NCBI GenBank assembly: GCA_963082875.1
Contig: OY720100.1
Location: 7,626,001 to 7,690,000, forward strand
DNA length: 64,000 nt
Direction of reading: 5' to 3'
DNA from: Corella eumyota
Taxonomy: Eukaryota; Chordata; Ascidiacea; Phlebobranchia; Corellidae
Below the pieces are notes generated by a model, which saw only the letters and a list, made by a program, of their open reading frames with translations, was not told where the DNA came from and made no database searches. The position numbers and the translations under genes are program-made. The stretch's first letter is position 1; each line of letters begins with the position of its first letter. Shown one piece after another: positions 1-14,500 of the stretch.

Positions 1-394
1 ATACATTTCAATTAAACGAATGATAATAAATATAAACACATAATTTGCATTTATACTATGTTATTTTTCGGAAATTTAATTCAATTTTAAAAATAGGCGC
101 TCAAAACGATATTTATCCGTTTAAGGTTTAAATTTGTGCTTTAAAATTTTAGAAATTAAAAAAAAAAATTGTAAATACATGACTTTTTTATTCGGTACTT
201 CTAAAAAACCTATAACCAAAATTACATATTAATAATAGTAGCTGTACTTGATGTGGTGGTATTACTGGTTTAGTTACACCGTTTTATTTCATTGGATTTT
301 TACTGATAAATTATTAAAAATTCATTTAATTATCAATAATTTTTTTTTTTTTTTTTAGTGAATATAAAACTTTTAACGAAATTCAAATATTTAC

Positions 395-2502
395 ATTTCC
401 CTTAGTCATACTCAAACTTCTTCTCAGGTATTCCCCTATACCGATTTCTTCAAAATTTCTCACTTTAATTCTTCCAAAGGTTTTTTCCTCACCCAAGTCC
501 GGCCAATATTGCTCACATTTTACCTACACACAAATTCAAAAATATAAATGCAGAAAAAAAACAGATAAAAGAAAATTTAATACCGAAAAATACCTAATGT
601 AATTTCTGCACTAATTACAATGTGTATTAGATCAAATTTAATAAAACAAAACAGTAAAAAAATATTTTGACATTGACCCAAACTTTTTAATAGTAGAACC
701 TTAATCGATATTATCAATTACTAAATGGCCTAAAAAAATTAAAAAAATTTTCCGTTTTTTATTTTTTTTTAATTACGAAAAATTTTAAATTCTAATTTTT
801 TTGAATGACTTACTTTGCGATTTTCCTCAGTCAAAGTCAACATGACAATAATCTTGCACCCATTTTCATCGATCATTCTCCAAAAGTCGTTTACAGTGTT
901 AGATTTGGGACCCTGTGCAGCTATAAACTTGTTTCTTACAGAATATCCCTACATTACAAAAAAAAATTAAATATAATCAGGGTACGAATTAACGTTTAAA
1001 AAACGATTCGCTAAAAATGAGGTCGCATTTTTATAGTAATTATTAGGTTCAAGTCATAATCTTCGTTTTTTTGTAACACTTGACGCGTTGCGTGGCATTT
1101 TTAAAACGTAACTTATTGTTAAACAATTGTTAAAAATATTTTGCACGAAAAACGGGACATTTTTAATTCTTTTAAGGCTATGTTATGCATTTAAAAAATT
1201 GCGCAACAACTGAACGATCTCGGGAGCGAAATTTACGCATTGCAAAACATGGAAAGTTATTGTTATTAAATGCCCTATAGTAACCTACATTTACGGAGGA
1301 TTATGATGATGTAATTAAATTAGTGTGAAACCGGTGTAAAATAGATCGTAAAAATATACACGAGAGTTTTATCACCGCCTGAACCTTTTTTTGTTGATTC
1401 GCTATTTCTAATATATTTGTAAAAAACGATTCGCTAATTTTAAAAAAACGATTCGCTTTTAGCGAATAGCGACCCGTTATTTTGTTCTCTGATAATTTTG
1501 TAATATAATGGCAAACTGTTCATTAATTTTTTATTTTAAGTTGTGAAAAAGATGACTTTAGAGTTTTAACATAGGGTATCTTCAGCTATTTGCTATATAA
1601 TTAAACTACTGCTTTTTTGGTCATCAGGGGTTTATACCAGTTATAGTGCCTTACCTAAGGGAGTTAAAGTATGAACGCAGTAGGAATCGAACCCAAGACC
1701 TTGCGTAGTGAAACAAATATTCTAAGCCTTACACTTACACACCTCATTTAGCATGTAAGTGATAAGTAAAAAGTACAGTATATAAAAAATGAAACTACTT
1801 AACACAGTTATTAGTACATCGTGTATAATTTAGAAACATTGCTTTTTGTTTCATTTTAATTAGTATAAAATATATTTTCTCTATACTTACATCAATCAAA
1901 GAAGCGTTGATGTAGTCCGAATGTGGATCATTTGCTGTTTTTTGCAAAATAACTCTTGCTGAATCCACTAATAACAAAAACAAAACTTTTAAAATTTTTA
2001 AAAATTACCTTTTTTTTTAAATCTGCAAAAGTTGATAGCATACAAACTATCAAAACCCATTTTACTTCATGAACATTTCACCAAAAACCATAACCCTTAA
2101 AATGTATAAATACTGGAAAAGAACCATTCTCTATTAACCCTTTGTACGCCAAACCCTTTTCTAAATAACGCCATTTTTTTTAAACAAATTCGATTAATAT
2201 TTTAATCTAATGCTTTTTTTTGGAAATTTTGTATTTCAGTAATATGTCTATTTAGTTAAATAGTTTTTAGTTATATGGGAATATACATTCTTAAAAAAGT
2301 TTTTAATAGAGTACAAACCTAAATATAAAAAAAACCAAAGGTTAATATTTTTTTTACCTGGTTTAATATTCTTGTATCGATTTTTCGATTTATTTTGAGG
2401 AAGGTTAGCTTGAATAGTTGGACGTGTTGAATTAGATAGAATATCAATCAAGTTTTCCTTAAAAGCAAAGTTATTTCTTATCAGATTTTTTTTCAAAAAC
2501 TC
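395..2502 (-). CDS. First part of the protein tyrosine phosphatase domain
   Basis: Exons 2,358-2,502; 1,891-1,967; 814-948; 395-523. They carry the PTP family motifs in order: [18 protein letters not shown] (the phosphate-binding-pocket Tyr loop), [26 protein letters not shown] and KCEQYWPD. All of these match conserved blocks of active receptor PTPs, so nothing visible suggests a pseudophosphatase. The WPD loop, the HCSAGxGR loop and any second domain are outside the window. Bases 1-394 are intron with nothing recognisable. Confidence 0.92.
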
Positions 2503-5500
2503 CTTTTCACTTTCCAAAAAAACTTTTATACAAATTTTAATATAACTTTGAAAAATTTTTTTTATGTAAATTAATTTTTGTAAAAAAAAAATTTACTTGA
2601 AATTCCTCGTCAAATAATTCGGTGTCGTTTTCGATTTTCCTGTAATACACATTGAGCAAATCATTGGTTGAAATGTAAAAGTCAACAAAGGGGTCTGGAA
2701 CATTAACTGGAACCAAATCAATTTGTTGTTCAATCGATTCTAAAAATAAAAAATAAATTTGTTTTAAAAAATATAAAAAAATTCTACTTTATTTTTTAAA
2801 AATAAATATTAATATTTTATCCCTATATACAAGACTTTTATTCTTTAAAATGTTCAAATGTATACATTTTATTACTATTATTTAAGCTCTATACCACACT
2901 TTTATTTTTTTAAATGTTAAAAAAAATTAAATTAATAATATTTTGACCATATATCAGACTTTTAAAATATACAAAAAATATTTTTCTTAAAAAAATTCAA
3001 AGTTTATCACCATTGGGACTATTGCGTTGTGCAGGCCGAGGTGGTCGAAAATTGCTAGCAATACCTCTTCTTTTTTCCACCCAAGATCGTAGTTGCCTTT
3101 AAAAATATAAAAAATTTTGTAATAAATTTTTTTTTGTGTTTGTAATAAAAAAGAATTAACAAACTTTTTAATCACATTGACTATAATTTATGTTTAAAAA
3201 AGTACTTTTTAAAATCAAAATTCAATGTATTACCTTCTCTTATATATGACGACGGCCAGTATAATCAGAATAATAATTATAACAATTACAATTCCAACAA
3301 TAAGACCAGTGTTTGAGCTTACAACAGCTTGCAAAAAAATAAAAATAAAAATGGGATTATTGAGATTAAATTTTTATTTATAAAACCAAAGTTTTTTTTT
3401 TTTTTGATATCGGAGCGCTCTTGACAGTATTGAATATTGTTAAAAAGAATTGCCCAATAATTTATCTACCAATAGGTTAAGTGCACGGCAGGAGTTTGTA
3501 CTGTTTATAGAACTGGCTGCATTGGCTTATACTTTAACATTTTAAATAGCTATTTAAAATACAAATTTTTGTTAGATTGTTACCTGGCCTTTGTCGAAAA
3601 CGAGGCGATGCAGAACTCGCTAAGTAAATTACATTTGGACCATCAGGGTCAGGTGTTGCTGTCAACACATAATATTGATACTCTGCGTTCGGTTCTAAGG
3701 CTCGATTTTGCCCCTGTATGATTAAAATAGCTGCTCGCCGCTTACGAGAGATCGTGACGTTTGAAACGGGACAAGTTTCTATTTGATTTCCACTTACATC
3801 GCAGCATGTTGATTTTCTGTCTCCCAACATCAAACTCATTGGCTCGGTTAAGCTAAATATAGTTTATACTTAAATTATTACAAACTTTAAATAGGTTTTG
3901 TTGTAAATTTCTTTTTTTATTTGTTTATTCTTGATGTGGGTGGTTAACTTTACGACCTGAACATAGAGTAACATCCATTACCCCGACCCAGTCTCTAGTT
4001 GACTTTGACAGTTTAGGATATCATAGATTATAATTGCTCGCTAATTAATCTTTGATTAAGTATTGGCTCAGCAGAAATTTATATCGTATATAGCGCTTTA
4101 TAGCACCTTGCTCAAGGGTCTTACTTTACAGGGCTCTACTAAAGGGCACTACAGCAACAATTAAAGTACAACATAAAATTATTTTTCTTCTTGAAAATCT
4201 GAAATTTAAAAAATTAAAAACTCGTAATTTTGAAGTTAAATAAACTATGAAAGTATTAAATTACTTGGTAGCAAAGGCAATGTATTTGCCAAAACCATCA
4301 TCAGTTTGCTGTATAAGATTAATGTCATTTTCCACATCGATATCAGAATCATTAACCACTCTTTGTACAACAACGAAATAGCAACTAAAAACATTAAAAA
4401 TATTTAAATTTCAACTAAATTAAATTCTTGTTTAAGCTAAACATACTTAAAATGTCTGTATTATATAATTTTGTAGTCTTCAACTAATTTTAGTTATTAT
4501 AAGGTTGTAAAAAACTGATTTAAATTAAAGTTTGTCGGCGGCGTGGTGTGGTGGTCAGATAACTCGGCTTCACTACACGAGGTTGTCAGTTCAATCCCCT
4601 CTGCTCTTATGCTGTAGCGTTTTGGTAGTATATAACTTTTAAGGCACCATAAAAGTTATATACTTCTTTTAAGCCCAAACTTAATCAGCTGCTCAAGTAA
4701 CTGATGTTACTCTATGTTTAGGTCGTAAAGTTGACCTTCCCACATCGAGGATAAATAAACATAAAAAAATTATTTGATATTACACACAAGACCTAGTAGT
4801 ATACAGAAGTAATATAACTTACCTTATCAATCCATTTCTTTCACTTGCTGGTGTGAGGGAAATTTCAATTTGATTGTTTGTGTCAACGGCAGGGGTAAGT
4901 GGAATCATTTCGGGAGCTAATAAAATATTTTGTATTTAGATTTTAGAAAATTTAACAGCTAAGTAAAACATTTAAAGAGAACGTAATATAGTAAGATCAA
5001 TAAACTATATATTATTCCTAAAAAAAGAAATAACTATTTATACTAATTCTTTTTAATAGGAACAGAAACATAATTTAAATTTTTTTTTGCTATTTTATAT
5101 ATTACTTTATAATTTGATCTTGAAGGCATGATGTTCACACGACAAGTTAACGTTGCGTTGCGTCACGCAACTTTACGATTTCTGGGGATTTTTTTTTAAT
5201 TTTCTGGGGATTTTTTTTAAATGACAAATGCCTTATCCATTTTGCAACATTCTTAATTTTAAACGCAACAAAAAATAAATATAACAAAAAAGCAGTTAAA
5301 TACCAGAAGGTGGAGTAACACAGCCACTAGTTTCATTTGACCACGCCACACTAATCCTATCTTCACATGGAGAACTTGCAACTGCACCAACCATAATCTC
5401 ATATTCAGAGTTGGGTTTTAAAGAGGAAATATCAAATTGACTAATCGTTGATCCAACTCGTGTGAAGTTGACTTCGGGTTCAAACTCGTTTTGAGATTGT

Positions 5501-8500
5501 CTTGCGATTGCAGTGTACTTTATCTGTATAAAAGTAATAAGTCCTTTTACTAAAAGTATATAAACAATATATACAATAAAAAATAAGTCCTACCATTAAA
5601 AGTAGATGAACCAAATTATAAAAAAATTGTAACAGTTTACAAGTTATTGTAAAACTTAATATATATTTTCATAGATATTGTAATACAGAATTATAAAAGT
5701 TTGTAACATTTAACAGTAACTTACAATATATAAAAAATCAAGTAATTTTTTTTATTGTCATCTAAAATTAGGGCTAGGTTATAAACCTTTATAGCTTTTA
5801 CTAAAAAAAAACAAGTTTAAATTAATTAAAAAAAAACGTTTATAAAAAACAAAGATTATAAAAACAAAAAAAAAAATTTTAATTTAATCAAATTTACCCT
5901 GAATGCTCCTATTTCAGTTTGTATGTTAGAATCCTCCCAACTCACTGAACACATTCCATTATTTTTCCCTACTCGTACATGATTAGGTGCAGATAAACCT
6001 CCTCTTGTTGTATTAAAGAGGGTGGATTGCCTTGTAGGAACAATGGTATTGCAACCAACATACAAAGGTATAACCTTAAAAAACATAATTAATTTAAAAA
6101 TTGATATTCTCTTATTTGTAGATCATAAATACTTTTGCCTTTTGAAAGTTCAAAAAATAAACAATGGTTACTTGTGTTTTGTATAACGTTCTCGGCATTA
6201 GATTGACAATATCCGAAGCCAAATCCCCTCTTGGTATAGTTACATTTTTCCTGTTTAATATTTTTTTTTTTAATAAAAAGCAAGAATATACATATTTTTT
6301 TGTATATATATTTATCCTTGATGTGGAAAGGTCACATGTGCGACCTGAACATAGGGTAACAACTATTACTCCGACCCAGTCTTGAGTAGCCTGTGGCAGT
6401 TTGGGATATTATAGATTATATTTTCCAATAATTATGCTGCTGATCAAATGCTGGCTCAGCAGGAGTTCATACCGTTTATAGTGCCTTACTTAAAGGCGCT
6501 ACAGCAAAAGAACAGTGGGGATTTAACCTACAACCTCAAACCCTCGATTTACATAACACAAGAAAAAAATGATGTTTGCAAACCTTGCATTTTGAGATGT
6601 AAAATAAACAAGTTGACTTCCAAGTGAGGAAGTTCCTGGTAAATTGTTCCATGAAATTGATGCACTCTCTCCATCACAAACATCAGTGTTAACCCGGATA
6701 CTTGGTTGCAATAAAACTCTCACTACAAAAAAAGGTTTAAATAATATAAATATATATATATATATACACTAGTTGTTTAGTATTTATATCTGATGTAATT
6801 GTAATTATTAAGATGTAAAAACTTTGCAATAATTTTAAAATTTATGTAGAATTAAAATAGCCTTAAAAGAAAAATACATATTGGTTTTATGGAATTTATG
6901 TACGGAGCTTAATTTAAAATCACTTTATGATTGTGATAGAATTTGCCATTTTTTTTTAAAGGGTAACTTAGTGGTAAATAATCTATTTTGTACATTACAC
7001 TTTATAATATATATATTTATTTATACCCAGTTGAACAGTTTTATTATCAGGACCTTAATGACCAAAATGCTGTAAGAAATTTTTGTAACAACACAATGTG
7101 CTAAATATGTTTCTCAGTTTAGAGTAATTTACCATCACATAATGTTGCAGCCGGTAATGTTTGAGAAATTGACCAAACCCCGTTGCTTTTTGAAACTCGA
7201 ATGCAACCATCAGTATTTGGCATTCTGTTTGTGTCCAATTGTGACCAATTTTCAAAATATTCAAGTGTTTGAGATGATATCCAATAAGATATTGCTGTTA
7301 AAATAAAATAAAGCCAACTTTAATACATAAAAGCATAAAACATTATTCTGTATTGAGAATTCAGTACATAGCCTTATATTGAAAAAGAAATAAAAGTTGA
7401 GTTTTTTCCTGTTTTTGTTAAAAATTAGCCACAACTTACTGACAACTGATTTTCTATTTATTTCAGACATGACATCCTGATTTGGAAACACAATTAAAGA
7501 ACCACCTTTCCCTGCACAATAAGATTTTGCTTCTAAACAAGTTCTTGAGACATCAGAGTATCTCCAAAAAGTTCGGTCTAAAATTTATATAAACAATTAC
7601 AAAATTGCGTAAGTTAATTTGTTACATTACTCAATATTGTATTTAAAATGTTTTAAACAGATATACTTTATGGTTCTCAAAAAAGTTAGGTCGGTAAAGT
7701 AAAAGGGAGAATAAGCGACAACCGTAAAGTATAAGAGAGTCTTAGCAAGGGCTGTAAAGTACAAAAAAGAATTAAAAAAGACCAAAAAGTATAAGAAAGA
7801 ATTATAGAGGACTGTAAGGTACGATGGTAACCAGATACTTCGGCCCCCGGACACCTCGGACAAAATTTTTTTTTTTAAATAGCGAGGTACGACTTATTAT
7901 GTTAAAATCAATAGTAATGTACAAACAATAAATTTTCCTAATTTAAATAATTGAACTTTTTAAACAAAATAAAAATATTAAAACTCTTACTTATGTTGAC
8001 CACAAAAGGTTGACTTGAAACAGGAGTTGCTGAAAGTGAATTGGAAGCCTCACATCTGTAGCTCAACAAACTAACATCCCTGCACGATATTCCATAAACA
8101 ACAAGATTTAATGAAACTCTGTACGCTGTAACTTGCGTGAAAGGGCTTATCTGTTTTAATAATAAAAAAATGTTTTAATAATAATAAAATAAATAAATAT
8201 TCAATTTTCTTTTTACTTTCCTTATATGTATTTTAAATTGATACGCAAAGGCTATCTTTACACCCTAAACATTCACTATCCCCTAGAATCGATTTGCCAT
8301 TGGCAATTTAAATACCTTAAAATAACTGTTTAAACTTGCTGATTAACTTTGGCGTTAATAGAAGTTTTTACCATGTTTTATTTTAGGATGCTTTAACATA
8401 TAAACAAATCGAATTCAAAAACTTATGTAGTAGGGTTTATATTATAAAAAAAATATATTTAAAAAATATTTTATGCCAAAAACCTCGAATTGACTGGTTT

Positions 8501-11500
8501 GTGGTAAAGGATCTCCATTTGAGTAGGTCCATTGCAAAGTAGGAAGTGGATTTCCATCAAATAGGCATTCGAAACTGACATTATTAGTTGATGGTAAAAC
8601 TAAATACTCAGTTGAAGAAACAGTTTCTGGAATCCCTAAAAAAAATTTTACTTTAGTAAAAGTTAAAACAATTATGTTTAAAATATAATAATTAGTTTAC
8701 CTGTCACAGTCACTGTGGTATTTTGAAAAACTGTTCGTCTTTCTTGTAAGGGACCAACAAGGTTGTAAGCTACACAGCCATACATACCTTGGTCTTCAAA
8801 TCTCGCCTTTGTTAAAGAAATATAAAATTTAAAGTTTTTATTTATCCCAAATTTAGTGTTTTTTAAAAACCTATTTGTTATTTTTATAATATTGATTAAA
8901 GTGATAAAAGTTTTCTTTAAACAAAAAAATGAAAAAATTAGTTTTTATAATAAAAATAAAATATAAAATAAATAAAGGAACTTTATGGGATAAATGTAAT
9001 TTTAACTTACATTAGTTAGAATAAGTCTACTTCCAGCATTTCCACCAGTTTGTATTGTTCGATAAACACTTGAACTACTAGAAGTAGCAACATCTTCATT
9101 GTTTTTTCTCCAAACTACAGTTGGCAAAGGTGTGCCGGTTGATGTACAATCAACAATAACTGTTCTTGGGTTACTACTTCTAACAATATCAACCTGAGAT
9201 TCAGAGACCTGGATACTGGCAGGAACTGATTTACAAAACAAATTTAGCTTGGATAATAAAAAAATCTAAACTTTACAAAGATATAAATGAAAAAATGCTA
9301 AAATTGTAACTAATTCAAATAACACACAGGAGCTGTAATAAATAATTGGTTGACATTTTAACCTTATTTAAACAACAACAAGTTACTTGAAGTATCAGTA
9401 TTACAACTATCACCTATCCATATTTATGCACTTCTCAGTATAAACAGATTACAAAAAGACTATATAGTAACTGAACAAGTTTTAAATAATAATAATATAG
9501 CATATAAAATAAATATATTAAATAACAAGCTTTTAAATATATTCGGTTTAGCCGATATTTTAGTTATTAAGCGAAATCCCCCCTAAAAATGGTTTACAGT
9601 TCAACTAATTTTTTTTGGTTAATCAAAATATAATAAAAGTCACCAGCTCTTATATAAACGCATCAATATCCTTTTAATTTTTATTAAATAATTAGACAAA
9701 AAATTTTACACATATATACCCAAAAAGTTGATTTGAGAAAACAAAAATTACAAGTTTCTAAGCATCAAATAACTTACCATGTACAACGACATTGACTGTT
9801 CGAGTTTGTTGAACATTAACATTGGAGCTTGTAGTCAGAACACAAGTTAATACAAATCTTTTGTCTCTTTGAATGTTGTTGACCATATATGATAACCTAA
9901 CAGATCAATTAAAAAATCTTGTTATAAATGGTATAAAAAAGTAGAAGTATTCAAAATACAGTCAAATTTTTTTTAAAGTCTTTAGTTTTCATTTTGATTG
10001 AATTTAGGTTAGTAAGGTATACATAATCCTTTTACATGTAAGCAATATAGCATAACCCATAATAGCCAGATTATATTTTGTTTAAAAAAGTATCTTAAAT
10101 TTCCATATTTTTTTGTTAATTTAAATAAATACGCACAAATAATGTTCTTGCGAAAAAGATTAACTTCACAGTAAAAACTTAATAAAGTCCCAATCCAGTC
10201 TCGAGTTAACTGTGACAAGTTGCTTTTTTTTAATATAAATTGCCTGTTTAAAGTCTGCCAATTGGTCTTTGAAAAAGGTTCATACTGTTTATACTACCTT
10301 ACTTAAGGAAGCTTAAGCATAAAAGCAATAAACACAAGACTTTTTTGGTAAAGCTATGTGTTATAACCATTACACCACGCTATAATATTTCAATTAGGTA
10401 TAATGATGTTGTATTTACCGTTGGTTTCTCTGAAAAGAACCAAAGGTTCTTAGGTCTTGTCCGCTTGATCGTAATGTACATGCAACACTTCCAGCTACAA
10501 AGGCATTTACATTAAACTCCAGGTTAACATTGTTATCTTTTATTGCTGTGATGTCAGTTTTAGATAATATTTGCAATTGTTCTACAAACAGAAACAAAAA
10601 TTAAAAATTTGTATTTTTGTTTTGCGATTTCAAAATTAAACAACTAAATTTTTTTGGCTTTTTTTATTTAATAATTTACATTTTATATTATCATCGGGTT
10701 AAAATAAAATCTACATATTTAAAAGTAAAAATCTACGTATTTATAAGTTTAACTTACGAGTGTCACAAGTATAACCAAAGTAGTTGAGTGCGCAGCGACA
10801 AGTAAATGTGCAACCATCAGGAGTACATGTTCCACCATTTTGACATGGGTTGGGTTGACAATTATCTCCTCTAACTAACATAATAAATAGTACTGTTTTA
10901 TAAAAAAAACAAGTAAAGCCCAAAATTTATTGTCACACCAAAAAATATTATTGTTAACAAAAAATTAAAAAAAAGTTTTTAACAAAATAAATAATTTATA
11001 TTTAGTCAGCAAACCATGTTTTGAAAAACAAGACCTTCTACAAATGTTATAGATAACAATTTTTAAATAAAGTTAAACAATAAAATGGCACAATACTATA
11101 ACAGTATGTATCTACATTTAAGTTAAATTATTAGTTTAGGTAAGAATAAAATTCGTAAACACTTTATAGAAAAAGATTACCCAAAAATACATTTAAACCA
11201 ATAGATTATGAAATTAAATTTGCCTAGTGAAGAAATAAAATTAATATAAAAAAAATTATGTAATAAACAAACCTCTTCGCTCGCAACTAAAATATCTTGT
11301 AGATAAACATGACACTGAAGTAAAGGAAAAAGTTGAAATAGCTGCACAACTTGAACTACCTGAAGGACCTAGTTGTAAAAAATATAAATAAAATAACTTT
11401 TAAAATAAAGTTGATACAATTTTTACAAATGCTAAAAATTTGTTTAAGTTCCAAAGATACAAGTTTTATTAAAATATTACAGATTTTTTAAATATATTTT

Positions 11501-14500
11501 TATCGTTGATGTGGGAAGGTTGACTTCGACCTAAACATAGAGTAACAATGGTTACCCTAACCCAGTCTCAAGTAGTCTTCGGCAGTTTGGGATAATATAA
11601 ATTATGATTGACTGATAATTAAGCTGCTGATTAAGTGCTGGCTCAGCAGGAAGTGTTATACTGTAGCGCCTTACTTAAGGGTTTATAGCGCCTTACGAAA
11701 ACAGTAAGCATCAAACCCAGAACCTATGTATTGTTGCAAGTTTACTGACCACTACATCATGCAAACATACTTGGTGTAATATTGTCCTTATCATTCCACA
11801 ACCATATGTTATTCTCTTCCCTTCTACCACCAACATAATAAACATTTCTGGTCGAGGGATAAACAGTGCCAATAGTTGATCTTGCAAAAGCCATTTCAGA
11901 ACTTGTTTTAAACTTTGCCAATACTGAACGTCTTCTTGAACATTGTGTTTGAGCATCAGTATAACTTCCTACTGTAAAACTTGAGAAATAATACGTACAA
12001 GTACCAGCCGAATTTTGAGTATAGAAATCTGTAAATTAACAAATTAAAATAGTGTCAATTCTAGTTTCACAAAACTAGATTTTTTGATTTTTTATATTTT
12101 AAAATTATTGAACAACTAATAAAAATAATATTCAATATTATTTATACATATTTCTTTTTAATATTGTTTAACAAATAGCCTACTAATATTTTTTAGTATA
12201 AATACCTGTACATGTTTCTCCATTTCCAGTAAATCCATTATTACATGTACAAGTAAAAGAACCAAAAGTGTTTGTACACCCGGCATTTCTGTTGCAATTA
12301 TTTGTATTTGTAGCACATTCATCTATGTCTGTAACAATAATTAAACATTTATCACAACTTAACATTAACATTAAAAACCAAAATTCTTTAACTTGCATAA
12401 AATTGTTGTAAACCATTTTTAATGAACATAAAATATATTAACTTGTAACAGTAAATTTAAGTTCTAGATCATTTAATTATTTGCTTTAATAGTTATTTAC
12501 AGACTAAATTTATTTCATAACATATATTGGAGCAGTAGAAAAATATAAAATTTAAATTACCTAAACAAGTTTCTCCATTTCCAGTATACCCACTATTACA
12601 TCTACAAGTAAATGAACCTGCTGTGTCTGTACACCTTGCATTTGTGTTGCAATTATCTCTATTTGTGGCACATTCATCTATGTCTGTAAAAAAACAATAT
12701 AAAATAGTTTAGCATCAGAATATTAGGTTTAAAAATTAAATTCCTTTATTCAACATTTTACATATTTCTATTTTAAATACTTTTTTTAATAAAAAACGAT
12801 TTAAAACTCAGTGTTTAAGTAACAAAAAAAAATGGTGAGTGTAAGTTTAAAAAAAACCTAAATACTCGGCCAACTTCTTGTACTCGGACTTAATTTAGCT
12901 CATCCTTAAACTTTCGATTTTTTATATTTTAAAATTATTAAACAACTAATAAAAATAATATTTAATATTATTTATACATACTTCTTTTTAATATTGTTTA
13001 ACGAATAGCCTACTAATATTTTTTAGTATAAATACCTGTACATGTTCGTCCATTTCCAGTATACCCAGTATTACATCTACAAGTGAAAGAACCAACATTG
13101 TTTGTACACCTTGCATTTGTGTTACAATCATCTCTATTTGTAGCACATTCATCCATGTCTGTAACAAAAATTAAACATTTAACACAATTTAACATTAACA
13201 CTAAAAACAAAATTTATTAACTTGCATAAAATTGTTGTTAACCATTTTTAATGAACATAAAATATATTAACTTGTGACAGTAAATTTATGTTTTAGATCA
13301 TTTAATTATTTGCTTTAATAGTTATTTTCAGAATAAATTTATTTCATAATAAATATTAGAGCAGTAGAAAAAAAATATAAAAATTTTTAGTACATTCATC
13401 TATGTCTGCAAAAGTTAGCAAATTAGCAAATTTAACTAGTTTAAATTACTTATAAATGTGTTAATAAGTTATATGTGCCTTAATAAAACAAATATTTTAA
13501 ATTAATTACATGAATTTTATATTTACCAGAACATGTTCTTCCATCTCCAACATAACCTCTTTTACATGTACAAGTAAAAGAACCTTGTGTGTTTTTGCAT
13601 GTTGCTAGGGTATTGTGACAATTATGTGTGTTTCTGGAACATTCATTTATGTCTAAAAAAATTAATATATACATATCAACCAAAAATACTTTAAAATTAA
13701 TATGTTTTAAGTTTTAAACACCACTTTTCATCATTATACAAAGAAATAACAAGCTTCAAGAGTGTTTTATAAAAAAATAATTTATTTTATATATATTTTT
13801 TTAACATCGTAAAAAAAAATTTGTAAAATTTTAAAATTTTTTAAATAATTTGCCCTATAATAAAAATAAGGGAATTTAATAAACAAAATTAAAATTTTAC
13901 TTTATCATCGTTTTACAACAAGAAAAATGTTAACAATACCTTGACATCCAGAAGTTCCAACTCCATTTCCAGTATACCCAGTATTACATCTACAAGTGAA
14001 AGAACCAACATTGTTTGTACACCTTGCATTTGTGTTACAATCATCTCTATTTGTAGCACATTCATCCATGTCTGTAACAAAAATTAAAATTTTAACACAA
14101 CTTAACATTAAAAACCAAAATTCATTAACTTGCATAAAATTGTTGTTGCTTTAATAGTTATTTTCAGACTAAATTTATTTCGAATAATAAATATTAGAGC
14201 AGTAGAAAAAAATATAAAAATTTTTAGTACATTCATCTATGTCTGCAAAAGTTAGCAAATTAGCAAATTTAACTATTTTAAATTACTTATAAATGTGTTA
14301 TTATGTTATTTGTGCCTTAATAAAACAAATATTTTAAATTAATTACATGAATTTTATATTTACCAGAACATGTTCTTCCATCTCCAACATAACCTCTTTT
14401 ACATGTACAAGTAAAAGAACCTTGTGTGTCTGTACATGTTGCTAGAGAATTGTGACAATTATCTGTGTTTCTGGAACATTCATTTATGTCTAAAAAAAAT

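Noticed and set aside
805-999. 64-codon plus-strand open frame
   Set aside because: Exact antisense of a PTP exon with conserved motifs.
13036-14489. CRISPR-like or satellite array
   Set aside because: The spaced similar blocks are EGF exons with their introns, not short identical repeats with unique spacers.
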